The translations under genes were made by a program, and so were the position numbers. From assembly GCA_023411395.1 (NCBI GenBank), contig JAEYOV010000018.1:1-12846 (forward strand): a stretch of DNA of 12,846 bases, given 5' to 3'. The notes under the pieces were generated by a model. It did not search any database and was not told where the DNA came from. It saw only the letters and a program-made list of their open reading frames with translations. Each line of letters begins with the position of its first letter. The stretch's first letter is position 1. Shown piece by piece: positions 1-5,706 of this stretch. The stretch is from Bacillota bacterium (lineage in GTDB: Bacteria; Bacillota; Clostridia; Christensenellales; Aristaeellaceae).

Positions 1-56
1 ATACCACTAATCACTTGATTTTACTGGGTTTTCATGCATTCTTATATTGATGAGTA
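1..56. other. AT-rich left edge, probable contig or rearrangement boundary
   Basis: The first ~55 bases are clearly richer in A and T than the GC-rich sequence that follows. They hold no recognisable ribosome site, and none of the three forward frames continues the AraC-type DNA-binding domain that starts just downstream. The frame of the downstream gene is closed by a TAA at 8-10. This fits either an assembly edge or join, or an insertion or deletion that removed the true start of the regulator. Only sequence further upstream could separate the two. Confidence 0.45.
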
Positions 57-916
57 AGCCCTATATTGAGGAAAACCTACAGGGAGAAGTCGACCTTCTT
101 GCGGTGGCCCAAATTGCCTGCCAGTCGCTGTCGGGCCTGCAAAGGTTTTTTTCCATCGTGGTGGACGTGTCGCTGTCGGAGTACATCCGCAGGCGGCGGC
201 TGACAATGGCGGCCTTTGAACTGACCCACAGCGACATCAAGGTCATCGACCTGGCTTTGAAATATGGCTACGATTCCCCGGAAGCCTTTGCCCGGGCGTT
301 CGGCATCATGCACGGCGTCTCCCCTTCCGCCGCGCGCGGCGAGGGAGTCCATTTGAAGGCCTACCCGCGCCTTTCTTTTCTACTGACGCTCAAGGGGGAT
401 GTACCCATGGACTACAGGATCCAAACCAAGGAAGCCTTTGCTATTTACGGTATTGAAGGTGTATTCACCTGCGAAAACCAAGAGAATCTCAAAGCGACCC
501 CGCGCTTCTGGCAGGAAGTGATGGAGGACGGGCGTTTCGACAAGCTGACTGCTTCTATCCCCGCGGACCGTTCCAACGAAAACGGGCTTTGCCCCATCAA
601 TGCCATCTGCAGTTACCGGGAGACGGGCGGCGTCACGTTCCCCTATATGATCTTTGCCTTTCAAACGGAAGGCAGCCGAACGGACGGCTTTGAAAAAGCA
701 ATCGTGCCCGCCGCCACCTGGGCCATTTTCAAAAGTGAAGAATACCGCATTGAGGATACCGCAAAGGCCGTACAGGCGCTGAACCGCCGCGTCTATACGG
801 AGTGGCTGCCCAACGCGCCTTTCGAACAGGCGGAAGGCTTCGAAATGGAACTGTACTACGGCGAAAAGGACAAGTGCTGGTCGGAAATTTGGGTCAGGGT
901 TAAACCGAAAAAATAA
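47..916 (+). CDS. AraC-family regulator with GyrI-like effector domain, N-terminus incomplete
   Basis: The product joins an AraC-type double helix-turn-helix DNA-binding region (about residues 6-105) to a GyrI-like small-molecule-binding domain (about 121-287). Visible landmarks are the LSEYIRRRRLT block (43-53), the second helix-turn-helix with KVIDLALKYGYDSPEAF (65-81), GVSPSAAR (90-97) and the MDYRI start of the effector domain (121-125). Family members normally begin with some 12-15 further residues forming a first helix before the YIEENL stretch; here that stretch comes at residue 6. Possible starts are TTG at 47 or ATG at 50, and neither has a ribosome site. An in-frame stop lies at 8-10. 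So the 5' end is lost or frameshifted, or the contig is wrong there. The rest of the frame is intact and terminates normally. By family it should be a cytoplasmic transcription regulator answering to a hydrophobic or cationic ligand; target genes cannot be told from here. Confidence 0.8.
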   Translation: MMSKPYIEENLQGEVDLLAVAQIACQSLSGLQRFFSIVVDVSLSEYIRRRRLTMAAFELTHSDIKVIDLALKYGYDSPEAFARAFGIMHGVSPSAARGEGVHLKAYPRLSFLLTLKGDVPMDYRIQTKEAFAIYGIEGVFTCENQENLKATPRFWQEVMEDGRFDKLTASIPADRSNENGLCPINAICSYRETGGVTFPYMIFAFQTEGSRTDGFEKAIVPAATWAIFKSEEYRIEDTAKAVQALNRRVYTEWLPNAPFEQAEGFEMELYYGEKDKCWSEIWVRVKPKK

Positions 917-932
917 GCCTCAAAAAAGACTG

Positions 933-980
933 GGGCCGCCCGCAATATTCCTGCGCGGCGGCCCTTTGCTTATTTTTACA
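933..980 (+). terminator. Rho-independent terminator after the AraC-type gene
   Basis: GGGCCGCC (933-940) pairs with GGCGGCCC (957-964), and the inner CGC/GCG can extend the stem around an AT-rich loop. A T-rich tail (TTTGCTTATTTTTA) follows. It starts 16 bases after the stop codon of the regulator, as expected for its terminator. Confidence 0.75.
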
Positions 981-1130
981 GGTTCTATACGCTTAGCATG
1001 GGATAAAAACCGGATTGCACATACGTTTTTTTAAAGAGCAGGATGGCCTGCCTTCGTGCTTTTTCCAGAAAATTCGCCGCCATTTTGCTTCTAATTTGCG
1101 TCTTTTTTGCTTCATTTCTTTATAATGGTG
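981..1130. other. Gene-free spacer
   Basis: This is the part of the 343-base gap 917-1259 that lies between the terminator and the promoter. It is T-rich on the + strand. It holds a small GCAGG/CCTGC hairpin (1038-1051) and a TATAAT at 1121-1126 with no convincing -35 at a normal distance. I see no coding region or RNA gene. Confidence 0.4.
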
Positions 1131-1158
1131 TTTACAGAGGCGCAATATGTGTTATACT
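1131..1158 (+). promoter_or_regulatory. Sigma-A promoter with extended -10 for the 1260-2660 gene
   Basis: TTTACA (1131-1136) is followed after 16 bases by TATACT (1153-1158), and a TG one base upstream (1150-1151) gives an extended -10. Each hexamer matches the consensus at 5 of 6 positions. Transcription would start near 1165, leaving a leader of about 95 bases. A second TATAAT at 1121-1126 has only a poor -35 (TTGCGT with 19 bases between) and is less likely. Confidence 0.7.
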
Positions 1159-1211
1159 AAAGCGAATGGACAAAAATACGAAAGAATAATTAGAAGCATT
1201 TTTATCTCCTC

Positions 1212-1231
1212 GCGTCTGCGCCGGCAGACGC
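1212..1231 (+). promoter_or_regulatory. Perfect 8-bp hairpin in the mRNA leader
   Basis: GCGTCTGC (1212-1219) and GCAGACGC (1224-1231) form a perfect stem around a 4-base loop, 28 bases before the start codon and 14 bases before the ribosome site (AGAGGA, 1246-1251). No U-tract follows, so it is not a terminator. It may protect the mRNA 5' end or be a regulator target; the sequence alone does not say. Confidence 0.4.
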
Positions 1232-1259
1232 TCCCACAGAAAGGCAGAGGAATGAAAGG

Positions 1260-2660
1260 ATGACCAACCGCAGCAGATATTCCACCGCCCCCACCTACGG
1301 CATGCAGAAACGGCCCGCCGTAAAAAAGCAGGCCGCGCCCGCGGGACCTTATATCCCGCCGGCGGGCCCGCCTCCTCAAGGTCCCTATGCGCCGCCGCCG
1401 ATGCCGGGGTATGGCCAGCCGGGCGGAAGGGCGCCGCAGGCAGCGGCTTACATGCCGCAGCAGCCGGCCTATGCCGCCCAGCCCGCCGGGTATGCGCCGC
1501 AGCCCGGATACATGCCCAGGCAGCCCGGATTCCAGCCGCCGGTACAGCCACCGCCAGCCATACCAGTGCAGCCGTTGCCGTATTATCCCCAGCAGCCCTA
1601 TGCGCCGCAGCCTGTGCCACAGGAATATACCGTACGCCCCAAAGCCCACGTGGGAGACCGCTGGCTGCAAATTCTTCTGCTGGCAGTGCTGCCCTTGCTG
1701 TTTGTGCTGACACTGCTTGTTTCAGCCGCGGCTTTGAAGATTGTCTTTATCGCCCTTGGCGTACTGTCCCTGATCGCCATGTGGATGCAGCATGCCTTTG
1801 TTCCCAGCGCACGGGCGACGCTAACGCTGGTATACGGCGCGTTGATTCTGGTGAGCGTTGTATCATTGATCACCGGCAGCACAGCCAAAGATGCTACCAC
1901 CTCAGCGCGCAATAACGGCACCAATGCCTTTAGCCAGCAGTCCGGCGGCACGTATACCCCCGTTCCGGATAGCGTAGTGCAGATGGGCGGCAACAACGTC
2001 AGCCAGCCCACGCCCACGCCTACTTTGGCGCCGGAGTCCGGCGAAAACAGCGCGGCGTGGCAAAGGCTGGCGCAATTCTTTGATTTCTGGATTGTGAACA
2101 ATGTCAACAACATGCTCGGCCTTGTGTCGCCCTCCTGGAAAGCCGGCCAGGATAAGCCGGAAACAGCGCTGTACATGGTGATGTCCAACAGGAGTCCCCA
2201 GGATTACCAGTTTGAAAGGATCACGGGAACCGAAACGGATTCCACCAGGACAATCACCATGACGTCCACCATAGACAAGAATAACAGCCGTCCTCCGGCA
2301 AAAATCCGTTTCCAGATCGTGATGCTCAAGGTCAACAACGAGTGGTATGTGGATCCCAAATCGCTGTCCAGCAACGAGCCTGTGGATGAAACGGCCAATA
2401 CCGCCGCATCAGGCGGTGAAGAAACCGGAACCACATCCTCCACCGCCACCGCAACGCCCAAGCCTACAGCTACGCCGGGCCCGAAGACGAATCTGTATTA
2501 CAACAAAAAAGGCGGAAGATTCTATCATAAGCAGAGCGATTGCCCCAGCGTGGCAAAGGAATATCTGCCGCTGACCTCCTTCTACTACCGTGACTTGAAC
2601 TCCACCACATTCAAGCACCTGCTGCCCTGTACCCAATGCGGTGCGCCGGACAGGCCATAA
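1260..2660 (+). CDS. Uncharacterised three-helix membrane protein with Pro-rich arm and C-terminal His/Cys motif
   Basis: I do not recognise a named family for the whole protein (466 residues). In order it has a Pro/Gly/Gln/Tyr-rich low-complexity arm (about 28-122), three hydrophobic helices (about 135-156, 158-177, 185-206), a Ser/Thr/Asn-rich linker, an alpha+beta domain (about 265-366) that resembles small NTF2-like folds only in its helix-then-strands pattern, a Thr/Pro linker (378-410), and a C-terminal segment with H423-x4-C428 and C457-x2-C460. That last pattern (YHKQSDCP ... LLPCTQC) resembles short possible metal-binding tails seen on Clostridia surface proteins. Three helices would place the Pro-rich arm inside and the rest outside if the arm is cytoplasmic; that is an inference. 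The start is set by AGAGGA eight bases upstream. The gene is monocistronic, with its own promoter and a terminator behind it. Function unknown. Confidence 0.85.
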   Translation: MTNRSRYSTAPTYGMQKRPAVKKQAAPAGPYIPPAGPPPQGPYAPPPMPGYGQPGGRAPQAAAYMPQQPAYAAQPAGYAPQPGYMPRQPGFQPPVQPPPAIPVQPLPYYPQQPYAPQPVPQEYTVRPKAHVGDRWLQILLLAVLPLLFVLTLLVSAAALKIVFIALGVLSLIAMWMQHAFVPSARATLTLVYGALILVSVVSLITGSTAKDATTSARNNGTNAFSQQSGGTYTPVPDSVVQMGGNNVSQPTPTPTLAPESGENSAAWQRLAQFFDFWIVNNVNNMLGLVSPSWKAGQDKPETALYMVMSNRSPQDYQFERITGTETDSTRTITMTSTIDKNNSRPPAKIRFQIVMLKVNNEWYVDPKSLSSNEPVDETANTAASGGEETGTTSSTATATPKPTATPGPKTNLYYNKKGGRFYHKQSDCPSVAKEYLPLTSFYYRDLNSTTFKHLLPCTQCGAPDRP

Positions 2661-2676
2661 TGCGATAAGCAAAACT

Positions 2677-2710
2677 ACCGCGGTCCAAACGGGCCGCGGT
2701 TTCCTTTGCG
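2677..2710. terminator. Bidirectional terminator between convergent genes
   Basis: A 10-bp stem (2677-2686 with 2691-2700, one G-T pair) closes a 4-base AAAC loop. The + side has a weak tail (TTCCTTTG). On the - strand the hairpin is followed by AGTTTTGC. It sits 16 bases after the 1260-2660 gene and just past the end of the UPF0210 gene, so it can serve both. Confidence 0.65.
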
Positions 2711-2716
2711 GTGCGT

Positions 2717-4063
2717 TCAATTCCGCAGGCTGCCGATGGGCGCGGGGATCCGCCCGCCCCTTGCTATAAAATCCGCATTGCCGAATGTATTCACCGGCAT
2801 CACCGGGGCAAAGCCCAAAAGGCCGCCGAAGTTCACCGTGTCCCCCGCCTTTTTGCCCACGGCGGGAATGACGCGCACGGCGGTGGTCTTGTTGTTGATC
2901 ATGCCGATGGCCGCCTCGTCGGCGATGATGCCGGAGATGGCGGCCGCCGTGGTATCGCCGGGGATGGCGATCATGTCCAGGCCCACGGAGCAGACGCAGG
3001 TCATGGCCTCCAGCTTTTCAATGGTCAGCGCCCCGCAGGAGGCCGCCTCGATCATGCCGATATCCTCGCTGACAGGAATGAACGCGCCGCTCAGGCCGCC
3101 CACATGGCTTGAGGCCATGACCCCGCCCTTTTTGACGGCATCGTTTAAAAGCGCCAGCGCCGCGGTGGTGCCGGGCGCGCCGGCCATTTCCAGACCCATT
3201 TCGGTGAGGATATGGGCCACGCTGTCGCCCCTTAACGGAGTGGGCGCCAGGGAAAGGTCCACAATGCCAAAGGGGATGGAAAGCCTTTTTGCGGCTTCCT
3301 GGGCCACCAACTGGCCCACTCTTGTCACCTTGAAGGCGGTGCGCTTCACCGTTTCCGCCACCACGTCAAAGGAAGCCCCCCGGACGCTCTCCAGCGCCCG
3401 CTTTACAGCGCCCGGTCCGCTGACGCCCACGTTCACGGCGCACTCCGGTTCCCCCACGCCGCAGAAGGCGCCCGCCATAAAGGGATTGTCCTCCACGGCG
3501 TTGGTAAACACCACCAGCTTGGCGCAGCCCAAAGAATCCTTATGGGCGGTCAGGCGGGCCGTTTCCTTGATGATATGGCCCATATCCCGCACCGCGTTCA
3601 TGTTGATGCCAGCCCGTGTGCTGCCCACATTGACACTGGCGCACAGGAATTCCGTTTGGGAAAGCACCTGGGGCAGAGACTTTATCAGCCTTTCTTCCGC
3701 CAAGGTCGCCCCCTTGTGCATCAGGGCGGAGTATCCCCCCAGGAAATTGACACCCACCTCCCTGGCGGCCTTGTCCAGCGCAAAAGCGATAGGCATGGGG
3801 TCGCCCTGGGCGATCATGGCCACGGGCGTCACGGAAATGCGCTTGTTCACGATGGGGATGCCGAACTCCCGCTGGATATCCTCCCCTACCGCCACAAGGC
3901 GGCTGGCGGTCTTGCAGATTTTATCGTAGGCACGCTGGCCGGTTACCGCACTGTCGGGCCCTGCGCAATCCAGAAGGCTGATGCCCAGGGTGATGGTGCG
4001 GATATCCAGTTTCTCTTCCTGGATCATGTGCATGGTTTGCAGGATCTCGTTGGTGTCGATCAT
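2717..4063 (-). CDS. UPF0210 (DUF711, PFL-like fold) family protein
   Basis: The 448-residue product matches the well-conserved UPF0210 family over its whole length (members are about 445-455 residues). Recognisable blocks are FDIRTIT-like LDIRTITLGISLLDC near the start, GIPIVNKRISVTP, NVGSTRAGINM, VVFTNAVEDNPFMAGAF, NVGVSGPGAVKRAL, VDLSLAPTP, GTTAALALLND, HVGGLSGAFIPVSED, SVGLDMIAIPGDTT and GGRIPAPIGS at the end. The family has a pyruvate-formate-lyase-like fold by structure, but no proven reaction. It is almost always paired with a UPF0237 ACT-domain protein, as here: the ACT stop lies 11 bases before this start. ATG at 4063 is chosen over the TTG at 4066 because the AGGGGG site (4071-4076) is then seven bases away. 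The pairing suggests that an amino acid or related ligand read by the ACT protein controls it; this is inference. Confidence 0.93.
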   Translation of the reverse strand: MIDTNEILQTMHMIQEEKLDIRTITLGISLLDCAGPDSAVTGQRAYDKICKTASRLVAVGEDIQREFGIPIVNKRISVTPVAMIAQGDPMPIAFALDKAAREVGVNFLGGYSALMHKGATLAEERLIKSLPQVLSQTEFLCASVNVGSTRAGINMNAVRDMGHIIKETARLTAHKDSLGCAKLVVFTNAVEDNPFMAGAFCGVGEPECAVNVGVSGPGAVKRALESVRGASFDVVAETVKRTAFKVTRVGQLVAQEAAKRLSIPFGIVDLSLAPTPLRGDSVAHILTEMGLEMAGAPGTTAALALLNDAVKKGGVMASSHVGGLSGAFIPVSEDIGMIEAASCGALTIEKLEAMTCVCSVGLDMIAIPGDTTAAAISGIIADEAAIGMINNKTTAVRVIPAVGKKAGDTVNFGGLLGFAPVMPVNTFGNADFIARGGRIPAPIGSLRN

Positions 4064-4074
4064 CAAAGCACCCC

Positions 4075-4347
4075 CTAAATCCTGTGCATGGCGTCAAAGA
4101 TGTCCACGCGCTGCATGTGGATGACCATGCCCATCCTTTGGCCGACCGATGTCAGCTCCGTGAGCGCCCCGGTGAAATCCCTTGTGGCGCCGTCCAGATC
4201 CACAATCATAAGCATGGTAAAATAGCCGCCCAAAATCGTCTGGGTGATATCCAGGATGTTGATGTTCATTTCGCTAAGGGATCCTGCCACGCCGGCGATG
4301 ATCCCCGTGCGGTCGGCCCCGGTGACGGAAACCAGTGCCTTTGTCAT
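4075..4347 (-). CDS. UPF0237 ACT-domain protein
   Basis: This 90-residue protein is a single ACT domain plus a short tail, the usual length for UPF0237. The N-terminal strand and glycine turn (VSVTGADRTGIIAGV, about 6-20), NINILDITQTI (28-38), the FTMLMIVDLD strand (43-52) and the C-terminal DIFDAMHRI are family hallmarks. ACT domains bind amino acids or similar small ligands and control an enzyme partner, which by its position would be the UPF0210 protein. ATG at 4347 is preferred over longer in-frame starts because AGGAGGA (4354-4360) lies six bases upstream, the family starts here, and a promoter sits just outside at 4393-4421. It is the first gene of a two-gene operon. Confidence 0.92.
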   Translation of the reverse strand: MTKALVSVTGADRTGIIAGVAGSLSEMNINILDITQTILGGYFTMLMIVDLDGATRDFTGALTELTSVGQRMGMVIHMQRVDIFDAMHRI

Positions 4348-4392
4348 AACCGTTCCTCCTCCCGGCAGATACAGCGTTCTGCGCTGCCATTG

Positions 4393-4421
4393 ACTATAGC
4401 CAAGGCGGGACGGCTTGTCAA
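4393..4421 (-). promoter_or_regulatory. Near-consensus sigma-A promoter of the ACT/UPF0210 operon
   Basis: On the - strand TTGACA (4421-4416) is followed by exactly 17 bases and TATAGT (4398-4393). This is a full -35, a 5-of-6 -10 and the ideal spacing, the strongest promoter in the window. Transcription should start near 4386, giving a leader of about 40 bases with a good ribosome site. It implies high constitutive expression unless a repressor acts here. Confidence 0.88.
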
Positions 4422-4438
4422 CGGGTTGGAGTAATTTC

Positions 4439-4468
4439 CGCGGCAGGTTTCCCCTGCGCCGCGTTTTT
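4439..4468 (+). terminator. Hairpin plus T5 upstream of the pyridoxal kinase gene
   Basis: CGCGG (4439-4443) and CAGG (4444-4447) pair with CCTG (4453-4456) and CCGCG (4459-4463), with a 2-base bulge; TTTTT follows at 4464-4468. It has the form of an intrinsic terminator facing the kinase gene, 70 bases before its start. No gene on the + strand lies just upstream, so it may block stray transcription between divergent genes or act as a leader attenuator. Confidence 0.45.
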
Positions 4469-4480
4469 CGGGGCCGGGGG

Positions 4481-4509
4481 TTTCCTTTTTCCGGGGAATC
4501 GGGTATGAT
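4481..4509 (+). promoter_or_regulatory. Weak candidate promoter for the pyridoxal kinase gene
   Basis: TATGAT (4504-4509, 5 of 6) lies 17 bases after TTTCCT (4481-4486, 3 of 6). Transcription would start about 20 bases before the start codon. The weak -35 leaves this uncertain, but no better match lies between the hairpin at 4439-4468 and the gene. Confidence 0.35.
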
Positions 4510-4537
4510 AGGGGCGCAATTACAAAGGAGGCTTTCC

Positions 4538-5383
4538 ATGGAACGGCAAAAGCGGGTTCTGGCCATACACGACATCTCCTGCGTCGGCCGCTGCTCCCTG
4601 ACGGTGGCGCTGCCCATCCTATCCTGTGCGGGGCTGGACACGGGGGTATTGCCTACGGCCATCCTTTCCACCCACACAGGAGGCTTTCAGGGCTATACCT
4701 ACCGTGACCTGACGGAGGATATCCTTCCCGTGACGGCCCACTGGAAAAGTCTTGGGCTGCGCTTTGATGCATTGTATTCCGGCTTCCTGGGCTCCTATGA
4801 CCAGATCGGCCTGGTGGCCAGGCTGATGGAGGAATTAAGTGATGAAAGCACCCTGCGCCTTGTCGACCCGGTGATGGCCGACAACGGCCGTCTGTACGCC
4901 ACCTACACCAGGGAAATGGCGCAGGGCATGCACAGGCTATGCCGCAAGGCGGATATCATTACGCCTAACATGACGGAAGCCTGCATTCTGCTGGATGTGC
5001 CCTACAAGCCTGAAGGCTTTACCCGCCGGGAGACGGAGGACATGCTCCGCCGCCTGTGCGGGCTTGGCCCGCGGCAGGTGGTGTTAACCGGCGTCACCCT
5101 GGGGGAGGATCAGTTGGGCACGGCGGCGTATGATGCCGGAACAGGTGAAATCTCCTACGCCTTTGAAGGGCGGTATCCCGGCATTTTCCACGGCACGGGG
5201 GATATACTGGCCGGCGCCCTTTTATGCGGCCTGATGAAAGGGAAAAGCCTTCAGGAGTCCGCCGGCCTTGCTGTAAAGTTCACCCACCGCTGCATCCAAT
5301 ATACTGTGGAATCAGATCAGGAGCGGCGCTACGGTGTGCGGTTTGAGGCGGCTTTACCCTATTTGATGGAACTTCTAAAATAG
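4538..5383 (+). CDS. pdxY: Pyridoxal/pyridoxamine kinase (ribokinase-like)
   Basis: This 281-residue cytoplasmic kinase would phosphorylate the 5'-hydroxyl of pyridoxal, pyridoxamine or pyridoxine with ATP for vitamin B6 salvage. It has the PdxK/PdxY pattern: the N-terminal substrate segment with VLAIHDISCVGRCS (7-20), STHTGGF (44-50), YSGFLGS (80-86), DPVM (110-113), ITPNMTE (141-147) and the catalytic anion-hole motif GTGD (219-222) followed by ILAGALL. The aspartate of GTGD would be the catalytic base. ATG 4538 is chosen because AAAGGAGG (4524-4531) lies six bases before it; a longer in-frame start at 4415 would run through the opposite promoter and the hairpin. It is transcribed alone, divergent from the ACT operon. 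Substrate preference among B6 vitamers cannot be read here, so the symbol is a family-level choice (pdxK is the alternative). Confidence 0.9.
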   Translation: MERQKRVLAIHDISCVGRCSLTVALPILSCAGLDTGVLPTAILSTHTGGFQGYTYRDLTEDILPVTAHWKSLGLRFDALYSGFLGSYDQIGLVARLMEELSDESTLRLVDPVMADNGRLYATYTREMAQGMHRLCRKADIITPNMTEACILLDVPYKPEGFTRRETEDMLRRLCGLGPRQVVLTGVTLGEDQLGTAAYDAGTGEISYAFEGRYPGIFHGTGDILAGALLCGLMKGKSLQESAGLAVKFTHRCIQYTVESDQERRYGVRFEAALPYLMELLK

Positions 5384-5459
5384 AATCAAAAGGTACATCC
5401 TCCCTATTGTCGGCAAACAAAAGGCCGTGGGCGCATTGTGCTTCCCACGGCCTCAGCGC

Positions 5460-5495
5460 ATCAACAAAGTGACTTCGCCACTTTGTTGATTTTTT
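5460..5495 (+). terminator. Strong intrinsic terminator for the pyridoxal kinase gene
   Basis: ATCAACAAAGTG (5460-5471) pairs perfectly with CACTTTGTTGAT (5479-5490) around a 7-base loop, and TTTTT follows directly. It lies 76 bases after the kinase stop codon and inside the palindromic element, so that element appears to supply the terminator. Confidence 0.75.
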
Positions 5496-5610
5496 CCCTC
5501 GCTGCTACTTGAAAAACCTTCAGTTTTTACGGCCGTTTGCTCGGGCAAGGTAGGAATTTCTTCGAAATTCCTGCGAAAATCACCGCACATGTCGCTGATT
5601 TTCGATCGCA

Positions 5611-5634
5611 ATTGGAGGGCTTCGGCCCTCCAAT
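5611..5634. repeat. Perfect hairpin with TTCG tetraloop
   Basis: ATTGGAGGGC (5611-5620), TTCG and GCCCTCCAAT (5625-5634) form a 10-bp perfect stem with the very stable C(UUCG)G cap if transcribed on the + strand. No T-tract follows. It is a module of the larger element. Confidence 0.7.
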
Positions 5635-5706
5635 ACCTCCCGGGGTTTGTTGATAGTCTGAGGCCGTGGGAGCTTTGTGCTTCCCACGGCAACTCTTTGT
5701 GATATG

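Larger units (their letters stand above)
5422..5690. repeat. Composite palindromic (MITE- or REP-like) intergenic element
   Basis: This fills most of the 323-base gap 5384-5706 between two convergent genes. The outer hairpins at 5422-5453 and 5661-5690 are near copies of each other (28 of 30 bases). Inside them lie ATCAACAAA (5460-5468) and its complement TTTGTTGAT (5646-5654). The stretches 5449-5468 and 5646-5665 are inverted copies matching at 17 of 20 positions, so the element has long imperfect terminal inverted repeats. Between them are further hairpins at 5460-5490, 5512-5528, 5552-5572, 5574-5604 and 5611-5634; the last is a perfect 10-bp stem capped by TTCG. The look is that of a non-autonomous mobile or dispersed repeat. 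Other copies would have to be found in the genome. Confidence 0.6.

Noticed and set aside
1132..1713. - strand frames of 193 and 172 codons over the Pro-rich coding region
   Set aside because: They mirror the Pro/Gln/Gly low-complexity arm, run into the promoter of the real gene and give Ala/Arg-rich products without family features.
2706..3929. A 407-codon open frame on the + strand opposite the UPF0210 gene
   Set aside because: It lies fully antisense to a highly conserved family member, its product is low-complexity (Ser/Ala/Pro/Thr) and it has no ribosome site; it is an effect of GC-rich codon use.
4348..4677. 110-residue N-terminal extension of the ACT protein
   Set aside because: It overlaps its own consensus promoter and the divergent kinase gene; UPF0237 proteins are about 90 residues and start at the ATG behind AGGAGGA.
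5422..5690. A CRISPR array in the repeated hairpins
   Set aside because: There are only two similar long repeats 239 bases apart, the others are unrelated stems, there are no regular spacers, and no cas genes are in view.
5663..5690. Intrinsic terminator for the flavoprotein gene
   Set aside because: The hairpin is strong and 17 bases after the stop codon, but no U-tract follows on the - strand; it may still stabilise the 3' end.
5453..5692. A 79-codon - strand frame inside the palindromic element
   Set aside because: It runs through the stems of several hairpins, so its codons are dictated by the inverted repeats. It has no clear ribosome site and ends exactly in the element; it is treated as non-coding repeat.
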